Source of the DNA: a virus
Length of the DNA stretch: 23,247 bases
Strand: one strand, 5' to 3'
Virus record (IMG/VR): IMGVR_UViG_3300047359_000272
Location: 1 to 23,247 of that record
Shown here: positions 6,401 through 13,894 of the stretch, in pieces
Numbering within the stretch: position 1 is the stretch's first letter
Layout of the letters: every line of letters starts with the position of its first letter
Notes under the pieces: generated by a model
The model's database searches: none
What the model was told of the DNA's origin: nothing
The model's input: only the letters and a program-made list of their open reading frames with translations
Made by a program: the position numbers and the translations under genes

Positions 6401-9400
6401 AGCTTCCATAATGATTTCATCATTCTCTTGCTCTTCACCTTTATAGTTTTTAAAGTTACCGCCATTTCTAATCCAGTTAGTTCCTGCGGCAGCAGCAGTC
6501 ATCAACAAACCAGTTGATAAAATTTTAGCTCCTCCGCGCATAGGATCTCTAGCTGCTTGACCATAAAAGTTTTTAAGTACTGTATTTGTAAAAGCTGTAG
6601 GGTATCCTAAGAACTGAAACAACACTGTACCCATAGGTGTCTGTTGTACGTGTGGGCGTATAGAAGCAGCTTTAGAAGGATCAAGAATTACTTCATTAGT
6701 AAAACGAGCAGCGCCTCCCATTACTTGCTTTTCGTAAAAACTATCCCATTTACGTAAGCCTGTAATTTCATCTCTTATAATTTTACCGTCTTTATCAAAA
6801 TCAGGAGTGTATGTATTAGCTCCTTTTTGAACCCAACGCTTACCATCTTCTATATTAATACCTAGATCTAAAAGCTCTTGTTCTAAACGATCTACTTTCT
6901 TTTTATTAACGGCATTAGGAGTGGCTTCTAGTGCTACTATTTCTTTTAAATTACGAGTAATTAAATCTTTACCCATAGTAAAAGAAGCAAGCTGAACTGT
7001 ACGAGTCCACTGCTCTAGTAAGTTAACTTTAAAAAAACCATTTTGAATTTTACGGCCTACTACACTTTGTACACCTTCACCAGCTAATCCATCAATACGC
7101 TGAGCTACTGCTTGGTTAATACCTAAAAATACTCTGTGCATTTCTGCAAGAGCATCTTCTTTACTAAGTTTGTGTCTATCCTGTAGTTCTCTAAGGGTGT
7201 TATCACTAGTACGTTGAACAGCAAACTTTAACGTCTGTCCCATGCCTCTAGCCCATGTAGCTGCATTAGTTCTAGTAAGAGGAATAAAAATCTCTGTTAA
7301 ACTTGAAAGCGTAACTAAAGGTAAGTGAGCAAGCTGTTGACTTACTTTAATAAAATCTCCAGCAATGTTTAAACCGTTAGATCCAAAGTTAGATTGATCT
7401 AGACCTGTTGTAAAATTGTACATTTTAGCAAGCTGTTCTTTGTCAGCATTGTTTAAAGTTACGCCTTTCTTTGCTAATTCTTCAGCAGCAGGTTTTATCC
7501 AACGCTGATTAAACTCATTAAGATCAATACCTAATGTAGACTTTCTAGCATACAAGCGCGAGCTTTGATTAAAATAATCACGCATTAAAAGATCAAAGTC
7601 ACTAGCGATAAACTTTTCAATTTCAAAGTCATCTAGCATAAACAATTTTCTAGGACTAAAAGAAGAAGGCATAACTGTGCCTAAAGTTTCAATATCTAAA
7701 GTATTGACTTCATTCTTTTTGCTTAGCATGTCATCAATAATTTGATTAGCTACTTTTGTTTTTTCACCTATTACATCTGCGCTAGGAGGAAGAGTACGTT
7801 CAATCTCTTTCTTTTCTTTAGCAGCCTTTTGCATTAGATTCCCTAACCTAAAAGATGCAGTTGGGTTTTCTAACATAAGGCCATCAACAGATGCAGAAAC
7901 ATTATATTTTCTATTTATACCTTCTACAAAGCTTTCTAAGTCTTCTTTGTTTTTAGAAGGTAGATCAGTTAATATTTCTTCATAAGCATTTGTAAGGTTA
8001 GTAAGCTGCTCATAGCGTCTACGATTAGCTCCTTCAGGAAGTAAAGACAACATAGTTGTATCGTCTAAAGATACAGCATCAGACTTAACCATAATGTCTG
8101 CTAACTCTCTACGGTTGCCTTGTACTTCTTCCCACAACCAACGGCGAGGAAACCAAGAGTTAACACCACCATTTAAAGGTCTACGATAAACTCCTACTTC
8201 TGCTCCATCTTTTAAAACACTATCTGCAAGCTTTCTTACTTTAGCAGCTACTTTATAATGAACATCAGTAGCTCCTTCTACTTGTACTTTAAAATCTTTA
8301 CGTCTCATTAAACGAGAAAGAATTAACTCATCGTCTTTACTAATCTTGCCTTTGGGAGCTAATGGGCGTATAATATCTTCATAGGCTTGATGATATTTAC
8401 CGTTGTAATCACTTAAAGTAGAATGATAGTCACTACCTATAGCAGAAGAACCTTTTCCTTCTTTAAACTTATAAGTATCGTACCTAAATGCTTTAAGCAT
8501 TGTTTGCATTGTTTGAGAGCTTTCAGCTAAAGTTAAAAACCTAGTAACAGGTTTACCTACTGTTTTAGATATAATTGCGTCTTTAGCTTTAGAGGCTTTA
8601 AAACCTAAACTGTTTTCATTAACATAGCTTTCATCTGAAAATTTAACAAGGTTGTAGTGTGCTTCTTTTGAAAATGCAGTAGATACATTAGATAAACCTT
8701 TACCTAATGCTCCGCCTAAAACACCACCAATCAAAGAAGAAGTACCTACATCATATAGATTTAAACCTTCTCTAATATCTATACCGTCTATAGACTCTCT
8801 TTCTTGACGCAAATACTCATCAGCACCTGTCCATAAAGCACCTTCTGCTGCTCCAAACAGTGCAGTATTTTTAGCTTTATCTTTGTAGTATTGTTTAACA
8901 GCTTCTTGCCGTTGCATCTTACCTTTCTTTAACGTAGCTCCCCAATCAAGTTCTCCTGTAGCTTTATATACATCAAAAGAATCTGTATCTTTTCTTGCGT
9001 ATGCAAGGCTTTTATCATTTTTAAACGACTTACCTACTTTCTTTAAACCTAATTTAGCAGCTTGAGCTAGTCCTTTATTTGCAAAAAGACCTGTGGCACT
9101 TGCTCCTCCAGTAAAAGGTGCAGCAATAACTGCTGCTAAACTCACAGGGTCAGTAGCTAAATCTACACCTGCGTCAGCTATAAACCCTAAATACTGTTTA
9201 AAGCCTCCCATATCTGCATTATCAAATCTTTGGCGCAGGTAAGTATAGTCCTTCTTTTGTTGATCTGTAAAAGAAGGAATATCTAATAAACTACGTTTAG
9301 CACTTGCACCTAAGTTCCAATCTTCATCACGTAAGTACTCATAGACATCATCTACAGCTTTGTCATCTTCTCCAATACTACTTAAAAATCTTTCAGCTAC

Positions 9401-9514
9401 TTTAATATAGCTGTCATCATTTTCTAAAGTATCTAGAGTGTCTTTAGATCTTACAGATGCTCGAACTTTTGAAGGCGTGTAACCAAGACCGTATTGTTGA
9501 GTTGCTTTGCTCAA
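3488..9514 (-). CDS. Giant internal virion/ejection protein with ART-like and zincin-like domains
   Basis: A 2008-residue protein placed like the largest ejection protein of T7-like phages (gp16 position: after the smaller internal proteins). Residues 1 to about 1200 look virion-structural: small-residue/glycine-zipper segments near 255-275 (SSLIGGVLGGALGKGLS), long charged helices and a hydrophobic segment near 1000 (STGLLMTAAAAGTNWI). Residues about 1235-1395 resemble ADP-ribosyltransferases of polyvalent proteins, and about 1570-1670 a zincin metallopeptidase with H1635-E-Y-S-H1639. The C-terminus is basic (KQKSKKSKEKKAR). No ATG is available near the start: the first codon is TTG, with AAGAGG 8 bases upstream, directly after the in-frame TAA of the preceding gene. 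The far 3' part is very AT-rich. The protein likely enters the cell with the DNA; the enzymatic roles are inferred. Confidence 0.82.
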   Translation of the reverse strand: MSKATQQYGLGYTPSKVRASVRSKDTLDTLENDDSYIKVAERFLSSIGEDDKAVDDVYEYLRDEDWNLGASAKRSLLDIPSFTDQQKKDYTYLRQRFDNADMGGFKQYLGFIADAGVDLATDPVSLAAVIAAPFTGGASATGLFANKGLAQAAKLGLKKVGKSFKNDKSLAYARKDTDSFDVYKATGELDWGATLKKGKMQRQEAVKQYYKDKAKNTALFGAAEGALWTGADEYLRQERESIDGIDIREGLNLYDVGTSSLIGGVLGGALGKGLSNVSTAFSKEAHYNLVKFSDESYVNENSLGFKASKAKDAIISKTVGKPVTRFLTLAESSQTMQTMLKAFRYDTYKFKEGKGSSAIGSDYHSTLSDYNGKYHQAYEDIIRPLAPKGKISKDDELILSRLMRRKDFKVQVEGATDVHYKVAAKVRKLADSVLKDGAEVGVYRRPLNGGVNSWFPRRWLWEEVQGNRRELADIMVKSDAVSLDDTTMLSLLPEGANRRRYEQLTNLTNAYEEILTDLPSKNKEDLESFVEGINRKYNVSASVDGLMLENPTASFRLGNLMQKAAKEKKEIERTLPPSADVIGEKTKVANQIIDDMLSKKNEVNTLDIETLGTVMPSSFSPRKLFMLDDFEIEKFIASDFDLLMRDYFNQSSRLYARKSTLGIDLNEFNQRWIKPAAEELAKKGVTLNNADKEQLAKMYNFTTGLDQSNFGSNGLNIAGDFIKVSQQLAHLPLVTLSSLTEIFIPLTRTNAATWARGMGQTLKFAVQRTSDNTLRELQDRHKLSKEDALAEMHRVFLGINQAVAQRIDGLAGEGVQSVVGRKIQNGFFKVNLLEQWTRTVQLASFTMGKDLITRNLKEIVALEATPNAVNKKKVDRLEQELLDLGINIEDGKRWVQKGANTYTPDFDKDGKIIRDEITGLRKWDSFYEKQVMGGAARFTNEVILDPSKAASIRPHVQQTPMGTVLFQFLGYPTAFTNTVLKNFYGQAARDPMRGGAKILSTGLLMTAAAAGTNWIRNGGNFKNYKGEEQENDEIIMEAVQRWGGIGFFDYAERARANAEIGGGFLGSSVKAVTGPIVGDAIDGLIYRKGPGELIATNVPGYSLYRSLPSLQENRDLKKDIQEFGKDIDRAVGLKPPKKEQSLNAWLETQRSYYQRSQFFKGGELDQEVPRTGLNPSQRVDRTTGMPYSEQSGELLNNRRQFMAGSIVKAVRKQGSKFFTYLDESSEELFSTANRKDRIDAHVRESQVKTPVYFSVNPNGLAIAETNPSVLSNPRGTIRTLNPFKYSGKIPKVTSLTNFLDQEDFITQVGKSDAELAKSLKRIQKERERLPLAIEEGLGYSPDQIALHPILVEKEIIDAFKTAGYDSIQHAPVNKKDLSERFASVESTKIGGKAPVRTAGETVQATVTNVLEEAERAMPGSREALAPVEGTSGMQLKVDELPEEPLVEYEVPTKEYIGLDNYSLTKEMMQEEQNWILLDDTMFLENSNIPVLDKQTYFNINTQFSEKDRIDFINETKFSMGLSDEKFKNDIAKGPYHLVTSLLPSSDITTQNVLEDLPAVKTVYGPLPNKNKEAFAYYDKKQDTVFIDPVRMREAYDRKAWTSIRKDVLEKKPGAEPLPENSIDSLEDWNTFVVRHEYSHAKYPDKLKGESDGEYENRMNRIALGIPEFLPSKILTIEAATPERLAKLAGEINLNDEGQKAFYDSLVNQLKVREEKRQASDFTSLVDPQLYFMTEMFEGQASKYLSDDLKLREMEEARALTGTEMAAFIKERQANKPAEFLHHPVDNNIRNSVAQAFASISPPVTSVKEAQDASIDYMNKVVVTEEQPYTPSQYFEFEKKTEMDKARVGESTVDDPDLGIVGLREDPSLESYKETQDRVFPAKQNGRPITVMSTTDGDFLVTRDNENSPYEFVLKNPLAPPDVKNRVEYIPPKQKSKKSKEKKARVATTAKFKTGKDSTPAITQKLPVLRRKSELSESITNLSAFKKADPVQQQRILDLIDKNQKRGNR
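4505..4807 (-). other. Zincin-like metallopeptidase region (HEYSH) inside the giant ejection protein
   Basis: Codes for residues about 1570-1670. The HExxH zinc motif is HEYSH at residues 1635-1639 (bases 4598-4612), followed by glutamates at 1649, 1653 and 1655 and the helix YENRMNRIALGI, which could supply the third ligand. Upstream, FAYYDKKQDTVFIDPVRM and LEDWNTFVVRHEYSH follow the usual strand-then-helix order of phage polyvalent-protein peptidases. Likely activity is zinc-dependent proteolysis, either of virion or of host proteins. Confidence 0.65.
5330..5812 (-). other. ADP-ribosyltransferase-like region inside the giant ejection protein
   Basis: Codes for residues about 1235-1395. The order of short blocks fits ART folds seen in phage polyvalent proteins: PVYFSVNPNGLAIAET (Val1251 onward), then GTIRTLNPFKYSGKIP, then DAFKTAGYDSIQHAPV (Gly1363-Tyr1364-Asp1365) and RFASVESTKIGG. 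These correspond to the family's F-S-x-NP, NP-and-strand, K-x-AGYDGI and final strand. I cannot point to an unambiguous catalytic triad, so this is a fold-level guess. Confidence 0.45.
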
Positions 9515-11902
9515 TTAGTTATCCTCTTGTGCTGCTGCTCTTTTACGCAATTCTGCCATAACTTTTTCATATTCAGGATGATCTGGACGATACTTTGCTA
9601 TATCATTTAAAACTTTTGTAGTGGCTTGAACTACTCCTTTAATACCTTCTACAATAGGAATTGGAGCAGCTTCAAATTCTGAAGCAGGAATTCTAGAAGC
9701 AGTTAAAGCACGACGAGCTTCATCTGGTGTTATTGCACTTGTTGATTTTTCACTTTCAGCCATTCTTAATCGAAATGCTTTAAGTCTTTTAGCTAAACTA
9801 AAATTACCTTCTGCTCCAGCCTTATTAACTTTTTCTTCAATAGTTTCGTCAGTATCTGTAGCTTCCACAACTTGAGAAGCTTCTTTAAATATCAAATGAC
9901 GTTTATACATAGAATTAGCTACTTCCTCTAAAGAAGTAGGAACACGCACTGAAGTTATTTTTGTTTCAGGATCATACTCTGAAAAATCTTGTACTAAAGC
10001 AGCAGTTATTGTGTTTCTAATTGCAGTAGGATCTTGTAAAACATCGCCATGAAAAAATCCAGGTTGTTTTCCTTTGTAAAAAGCTTCTTCATTTACTCTT
10101 AAAACTTCTTCTGCATAATATCTAAATATTGATATATTAGAAGAATTTAAACCTGCTGCTTTTCTTTTAGGATCTGAGTATACTGTAGGGCCTAAATATG
10201 TTAAGTAGGAGTTTAATTTCTCTTCAGTCACCTCACCAAAAACATTAGTTATTTCAGATTTTTCAGGGCTTTGTAAGGCATCACCTATAAGAGTTCTAAC
10301 ATCGGAAGTAGCATTTTGAAAACTTCTATTTAAAATTGCATCAGACACTTTATTTAAAGGAGTAACAGTAACAGCTAAAGCAGCCATACGATTTGCTGTA
10401 GCTTCATCTATATTAGGATTATTAGCTATTTGATAACTAACATTTTGCATTAAATAAGGAACACTTGCTGCAGTTTCTGGGTTTGTTTGATTTACTGCTT
10501 GAGTATAAAAATTAGCAACACGCGCATCTCCTTCATTTATATCACGTTGATTTAAAGCATCCTCAACAAATTTATTTGCTAAAGCTGTGGGAGTGTCTAT
10601 ATTTTCTATACTTGTTTGAAACACAACTTGTTGAGTTTTTAAATTTTGTAAACGTGTTTGTTCATTAGGAGTTAAACTTTCGTTTGATTGTTTAGCTATT
10701 AAAGGAGCCATTTGATCAGTTATAGAACTAAGACTTCTTTTATAACCTAATAAAACATTTACTTTATCAGTAGACAAAGTACTATATTGTTCTTTTAAGC
10801 CATCATAAAAAGAACTTACTTTAGCCCTTTGTTGAATTTTTTGTTCTTCTGTTAAATTTGTATTAGCATTAATTCTTTTTCTTGCTTGGCTTTCTTCAAT
10901 TGTAAAACGAGTAGTAGCTGCTGTTCGTCCCATTCCTCCAAAAACAACATCATTAAAAGCATTTTGAAACTCTACATTTCCCATATTAGGATTACTGTGC
11001 ATAAGTTTTTGTAAAGCTTCAGTAGCTTCTGCTTTTAAACCCGGAGCTAATTGAGTAAGTACCCCAGCATCTTCTTGAGGCAAGGATGCCCAAATACCAA
11101 AATCAGTATCTTTAACTGCTTCATAATATTCTTCAGGAGTAGTAGACCCTGTCCAAGCTTCCATAGCTTCTACACCTTTTTTAACTTCAGCAGTTAAATA
11201 ACGATTACGAAAAGCTGCTATTTGTTCTTGTTGATAATCTAACTTACGTGCTAGTTTACCTCCTATCTTACTCATTAATCCATAATTATCAGGATCAATA
11301 CTAATACCCATGTTTTCTAAACTTCTAAGATTTGTTTGAAATTTTTCAAAATCAAAAGCTTGTCCTGAACGAACATAATTTACTTTGTCCATAACAACAC
11401 TGTTATAAAGATTTTCTACAGCCTCATGATTTTCATCGGACATACCCCAAGTATTTCTTTGTGCTTCATAGTCTTCATAACTTTTAAAAGAAGCTCTAGG
11501 AAGTAAATTAGGAAACTGACTTACAACAGTTCCCCAAGCTTGTTCGCCAAAAACTTTACGAGCAGCTTGAAGGTTTTGTTGAGTTCCTTTAGATGAATCA
11601 TCAAATTGATAACCATTATTTACTAAACTTTCATACTGTCCTGAAGTTTCTTTATTACGTTTAATTTGATTAGTAGCATCTGCACGAAGCTTTGCTAACT
11701 CTAAATTATTTTCAAAGTTAGCATTATCCATTTTTTCACGTAGCTTATAAGTCTGGTAATTATCTGTAATACCTATTAAAGTATCTATAATACGTCCACT
11801 ATTGCGCTTTAAAAAACTAGGTCTTTTTCTACGAGTTTGTCCACGTATTTGATCGACAACAGAGCCATAATCAAAATTTGAAATATCTGGTCTTTTAGCC
11901 AT
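9515..11902 (-). CDS. Internal virion/ejection protein candidate (795 aa)
   Basis: A large soluble, predominantly helical protein placed immediately before the giant ejection gene. In position and length it resembles the middle internal protein of T7-like phages (gp15, about 750 residues). It has a basic N-terminus (QTRRKRPSFLKRNSGR), a long Asn/Gln/Glu/Ala-rich helical body and a charged C-terminus. No enzymatic motif or membrane segment is recognised. Its ATG overlaps the upstream stop as TAATG. Its own stop is a single TAA, and the next gene continues in the same reading frame with TTG, so low-level readthrough would create a fusion of about 2800 residues. Assignment rests on context, not on motifs. 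Confidence 0.72.
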   Translation of the reverse strand: MAKRPDISNFDYGSVVDQIRGQTRRKRPSFLKRNSGRIIDTLIGITDNYQTYKLREKMDNANFENNLELAKLRADATNQIKRNKETSGQYESLVNNGYQFDDSSKGTQQNLQAARKVFGEQAWGTVVSQFPNLLPRASFKSYEDYEAQRNTWGMSDENHEAVENLYNSVVMDKVNYVRSGQAFDFEKFQTNLRSLENMGISIDPDNYGLMSKIGGKLARKLDYQQEQIAAFRNRYLTAEVKKGVEAMEAWTGSTTPEEYYEAVKDTDFGIWASLPQEDAGVLTQLAPGLKAEATEALQKLMHSNPNMGNVEFQNAFNDVVFGGMGRTAATTRFTIEESQARKRINANTNLTEEQKIQQRAKVSSFYDGLKEQYSTLSTDKVNVLLGYKRSLSSITDQMAPLIAKQSNESLTPNEQTRLQNLKTQQVVFQTSIENIDTPTALANKFVEDALNQRDINEGDARVANFYTQAVNQTNPETAASVPYLMQNVSYQIANNPNIDEATANRMAALAVTVTPLNKVSDAILNRSFQNATSDVRTLIGDALQSPEKSEITNVFGEVTEEKLNSYLTYLGPTVYSDPKRKAAGLNSSNISIFRYYAEEVLRVNEEAFYKGKQPGFFHGDVLQDPTAIRNTITAALVQDFSEYDPETKITSVRVPTSLEEVANSMYKRHLIFKEASQVVEATDTDETIEEKVNKAGAEGNFSLAKRLKAFRLRMAESEKSTSAITPDEARRALTASRIPASEFEAAPIPIVEGIKGVVQATTKVLNDIAKYRPDHPEYEKVMAELRKRAAAQEDN
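9523..9528 (-). promoter_or_regulatory. Ribosome binding site deciding the TTG start of the giant gene
   Basis: On the minus strand this reads AAGAGG, 8 bases before the TTG at 9514-9512. It lies inside the last codons of the preceding gene. The first in-frame ATG is about 100 codons later, so this site is the main support for starting at TTG. Confidence 0.65.
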
Positions 11903-12528
11903 TACACTTTTCCTAATAAACTGGGAGCTTGTTCAGCTTCATCACTTGATTTAGTTTTAGATAGTAGACTTTGAGTTTCAGGCAAAGGCACATCTTCAAT
12001 AGTTTCTAATATTTCAGGAGACACGCTTCTAACATCTATGCCTCCTTGCTTTCTAAGACCTTTAAAATCTGTTTCTTCTTTAATAGCATTAATTACTTCA
12101 TTAGCTAATTCAATTCTTTCTTCTTCATCAATCTCTTCGTTTTCACCTCTATAGATTTCATAGTCTCTAAAACCTGCTCTTTCTGATAAAGCCATTAACA
12201 CAACCATAACTGGCTCTGCTAATAACAGCATCATGTCAGGATTCCAGTAACCTTTTCTAAAACCATCTTCTAAAAGCATTTGAGCTATGTCTGCAATAGG
12301 AAACTCATTCATTGCTAAAACATCTAAAACACCTGATAGTCTTTCTTCATCACCTAAAATACCTTCAACAATAAAATTAAGACCTTCGGGAACTTTAGTA
12401 AACCTAGGCGGTTTTTCCCATGGATAGGGGTTATCTACAGGATTAGTCAAAGACTGTCCCGGTATTGGCCTATTAAAAGGACTAACCAAAGCCATTGTTT
12501 CCGGATTTAACATTCTTTCTTCTGCCAT
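11902..12528 (-). CDS. Conserved virion-associated protein candidate (208 aa)
   Basis: Unrecognised in function, though the N-terminal ALVSPFNRPIPGQSLTNP and PYPWEKPPRF are familiar from structural regions of other marine phages. The middle is helical (GVLDVLAMNEFPIADIAQML) and contains a hydrophobic segment MMLLLAEPVMVVLMAL, about residues 99-114. An acidic helix (ENEEIDEEERIELANEVINA) and a flexible tail with two copies of a Ser-Leu-Leu element (ETQSLLSK; APSLLGKV) follow. It sits between the 453-aa and 795-aa ejection-type genes, with a 4-base gap upstream and a 1-base overlap downstream. It may connect tail or core components. Confidence is high for the gene and low for the role. Confidence 0.75.
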   Translation of the reverse strand: MAEERMLNPETMALVSPFNRPIPGQSLTNPVDNPYPWEKPPRFTKVPEGLNFIVEGILGDEERLSGVLDVLAMNEFPIADIAQMLLEDGFRKGYWNPDMMLLLAEPVMVVLMALSERAGFRDYEIYRGENEEIDEEERIELANEVINAIKEETDFKGLRKQGGIDVRSVSPEILETIEDVPLPETQSLLSKTKSSDEAEQAPSLLGKV

Positions 12529-12532
12529 AACT

Positions 12533-13894
12533 TTAACCTACTTGCATTGATGCCATAGAATTTAGAGAGCCGTAAATATTACCAAACCCTGCTTTTTGTC
12601 TAATTTGATTTAGAGTACTAAAAGGATTAGCTACATTTCCTGTAGCCATTTGATTTGAAAAATCCATAGCCATTGTAGGAGCTTGATATGCAGTAGTTGC
12701 TCCTATTTGAGAAAGCGTAGCTACTTCTGCTGCTGCATAAGGATTTCGACTAGGCATTTCTACAGGCTCAGGAGGAGATAATAAAGCTGAAGCTGCTTGT
12801 GCTGTTCTAAAAACTCCTTGTTCTCCTGCAAAACCTTGAAGCTTTCCTCCTGTTAGTTCTCCAAGATCATAAGTTTGTGCTCTTCCTAAAACATTGCCCA
12901 TGCCTGAAAGTGGATTATTTCCTGCTTGATAAGCTTCTTTAAAGCTTGAAAACTCTTGAACACCGTTAATTTGTCCAGCAGGCGTTAGTTCTAAACTTAT
13001 ATTATTAGAGTCTGTTAAACCTTTAGATGGTTCTACTAAGGATTCATATAACTCTCTTGTTTCAGGATTTTTTAAAGAATCTCTTAATGTACTTTGATTC
13101 ATAGATTTAAAATCTGCTATTTGTGTTTCCATTGAAGAAGTTAAACTTTCAGGAGTTAAAGAAGTAGCAGATTCGCCTTGTAAGGCCGTGTCCATAACAC
13201 TAGGGTCAGCCAATAAACTTTTTGTTTCCGTTGCTGGTGGAGGACTTATCAAACTTGTTGCATCTGCCGGTGGAACAGCAGTTAATCCTGCTTCTGTACC
13301 TGCTGTAGTAGTAGCTTTTGCACCATCAGCACCAGTTAATATATCTTTTTGTAAGTTCATAGATGCTGAAGCTGTTTGTTGTGTTGCTTGCTGGCCTACT
13401 TGTTGAGTTGTACCAGATACTACTTCAGGTGTAAAAGTAGCACCTTGTTTAGCTACTTCTGCTCCGCCATTAGCAACAGCTTTTGTTACACCTTCAGAAG
13501 TTGCTGCTAGAACAGACTCTCCAGTGACAGTGCCTGCTGCTTGTGTGAGATTATTTGTTTGAGCTACAACTCCTTCAAGAGTAGTATCTAAAGCTTTTTG
13601 AGTAGTTTTTTCACCAACAGTTTTTAAAACTTCTGTTTTACCAGCTTCAACTGTACCTTGAGTTACTGCTTCTATTCCTGCTTCTTTACCAACTTCGGCA
13701 GTCGCTGTAGCTGCTGCTGTGCTTGCGGCTGTTCCTCCTGCAACTCCTTGATACATAGCTTGGAAAATAGAACCAACACCAAAGGCTAAAGATACCATAC
13801 CAATAATTCGTCCTATTTTAGAACTCATTACTTTCATAATACCTTTACCTAGTTTTTTAAGGCCCTTACCTATTTTTTTAAAAAACTTTTTCAT
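12533..13894 (-). CDS. Internal virion protein candidate with cationic membrane-active N-terminus (453 aa)
   Basis: The first 19 residues, MKKFFKKIGKGLKKLGKGI, form a highly cationic amphipathic helix like membrane-disrupting peptides. They are followed by a hydrophobic stretch (IGRIIGMVSLAFGVGSIFQA, about 27-46). The rest is low-complexity Ala/Thr/Gly/Gln (about 50-240), then a more ordered part with Pro-rich linkers (ISPPPATETKSLLADPS; LLSPPEPVEMPSRNPYAA) and a C-terminal region rich in Ala, Gln and Asn. Position in the ejection block and the membrane-active start suggest a T7 gp14-like role, opening or lining the host envelope during DNA entry. The ATG overlaps the upstream stop as ATGA. 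No homology is claimed. Confidence 0.72.
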   Translation of the reverse strand: MKKFFKKIGKGLKKLGKGIMKVMSSKIGRIIGMVSLAFGVGSIFQAMYQGVAGGTAASTAAATATAEVGKEAGIEAVTQGTVEAGKTEVLKTVGEKTTQKALDTTLEGVVAQTNNLTQAAGTVTGESVLAATSEGVTKAVANGGAEVAKQGATFTPEVVSGTTQQVGQQATQQTASASMNLQKDILTGADGAKATTTAGTEAGLTAVPPADATSLISPPPATETKSLLADPSVMDTALQGESATSLTPESLTSSMETQIADFKSMNQSTLRDSLKNPETRELYESLVEPSKGLTDSNNISLELTPAGQINGVQEFSSFKEAYQAGNNPLSGMGNVLGRAQTYDLGELTGGKLQGFAGEQGVFRTAQAASALLSPPEPVEMPSRNPYAAAEVATLSQIGATTAYQAPTMAMDFSNQMATGNVANPFSTLNQIRQKAGFGNIYGSLNSMASMQVG

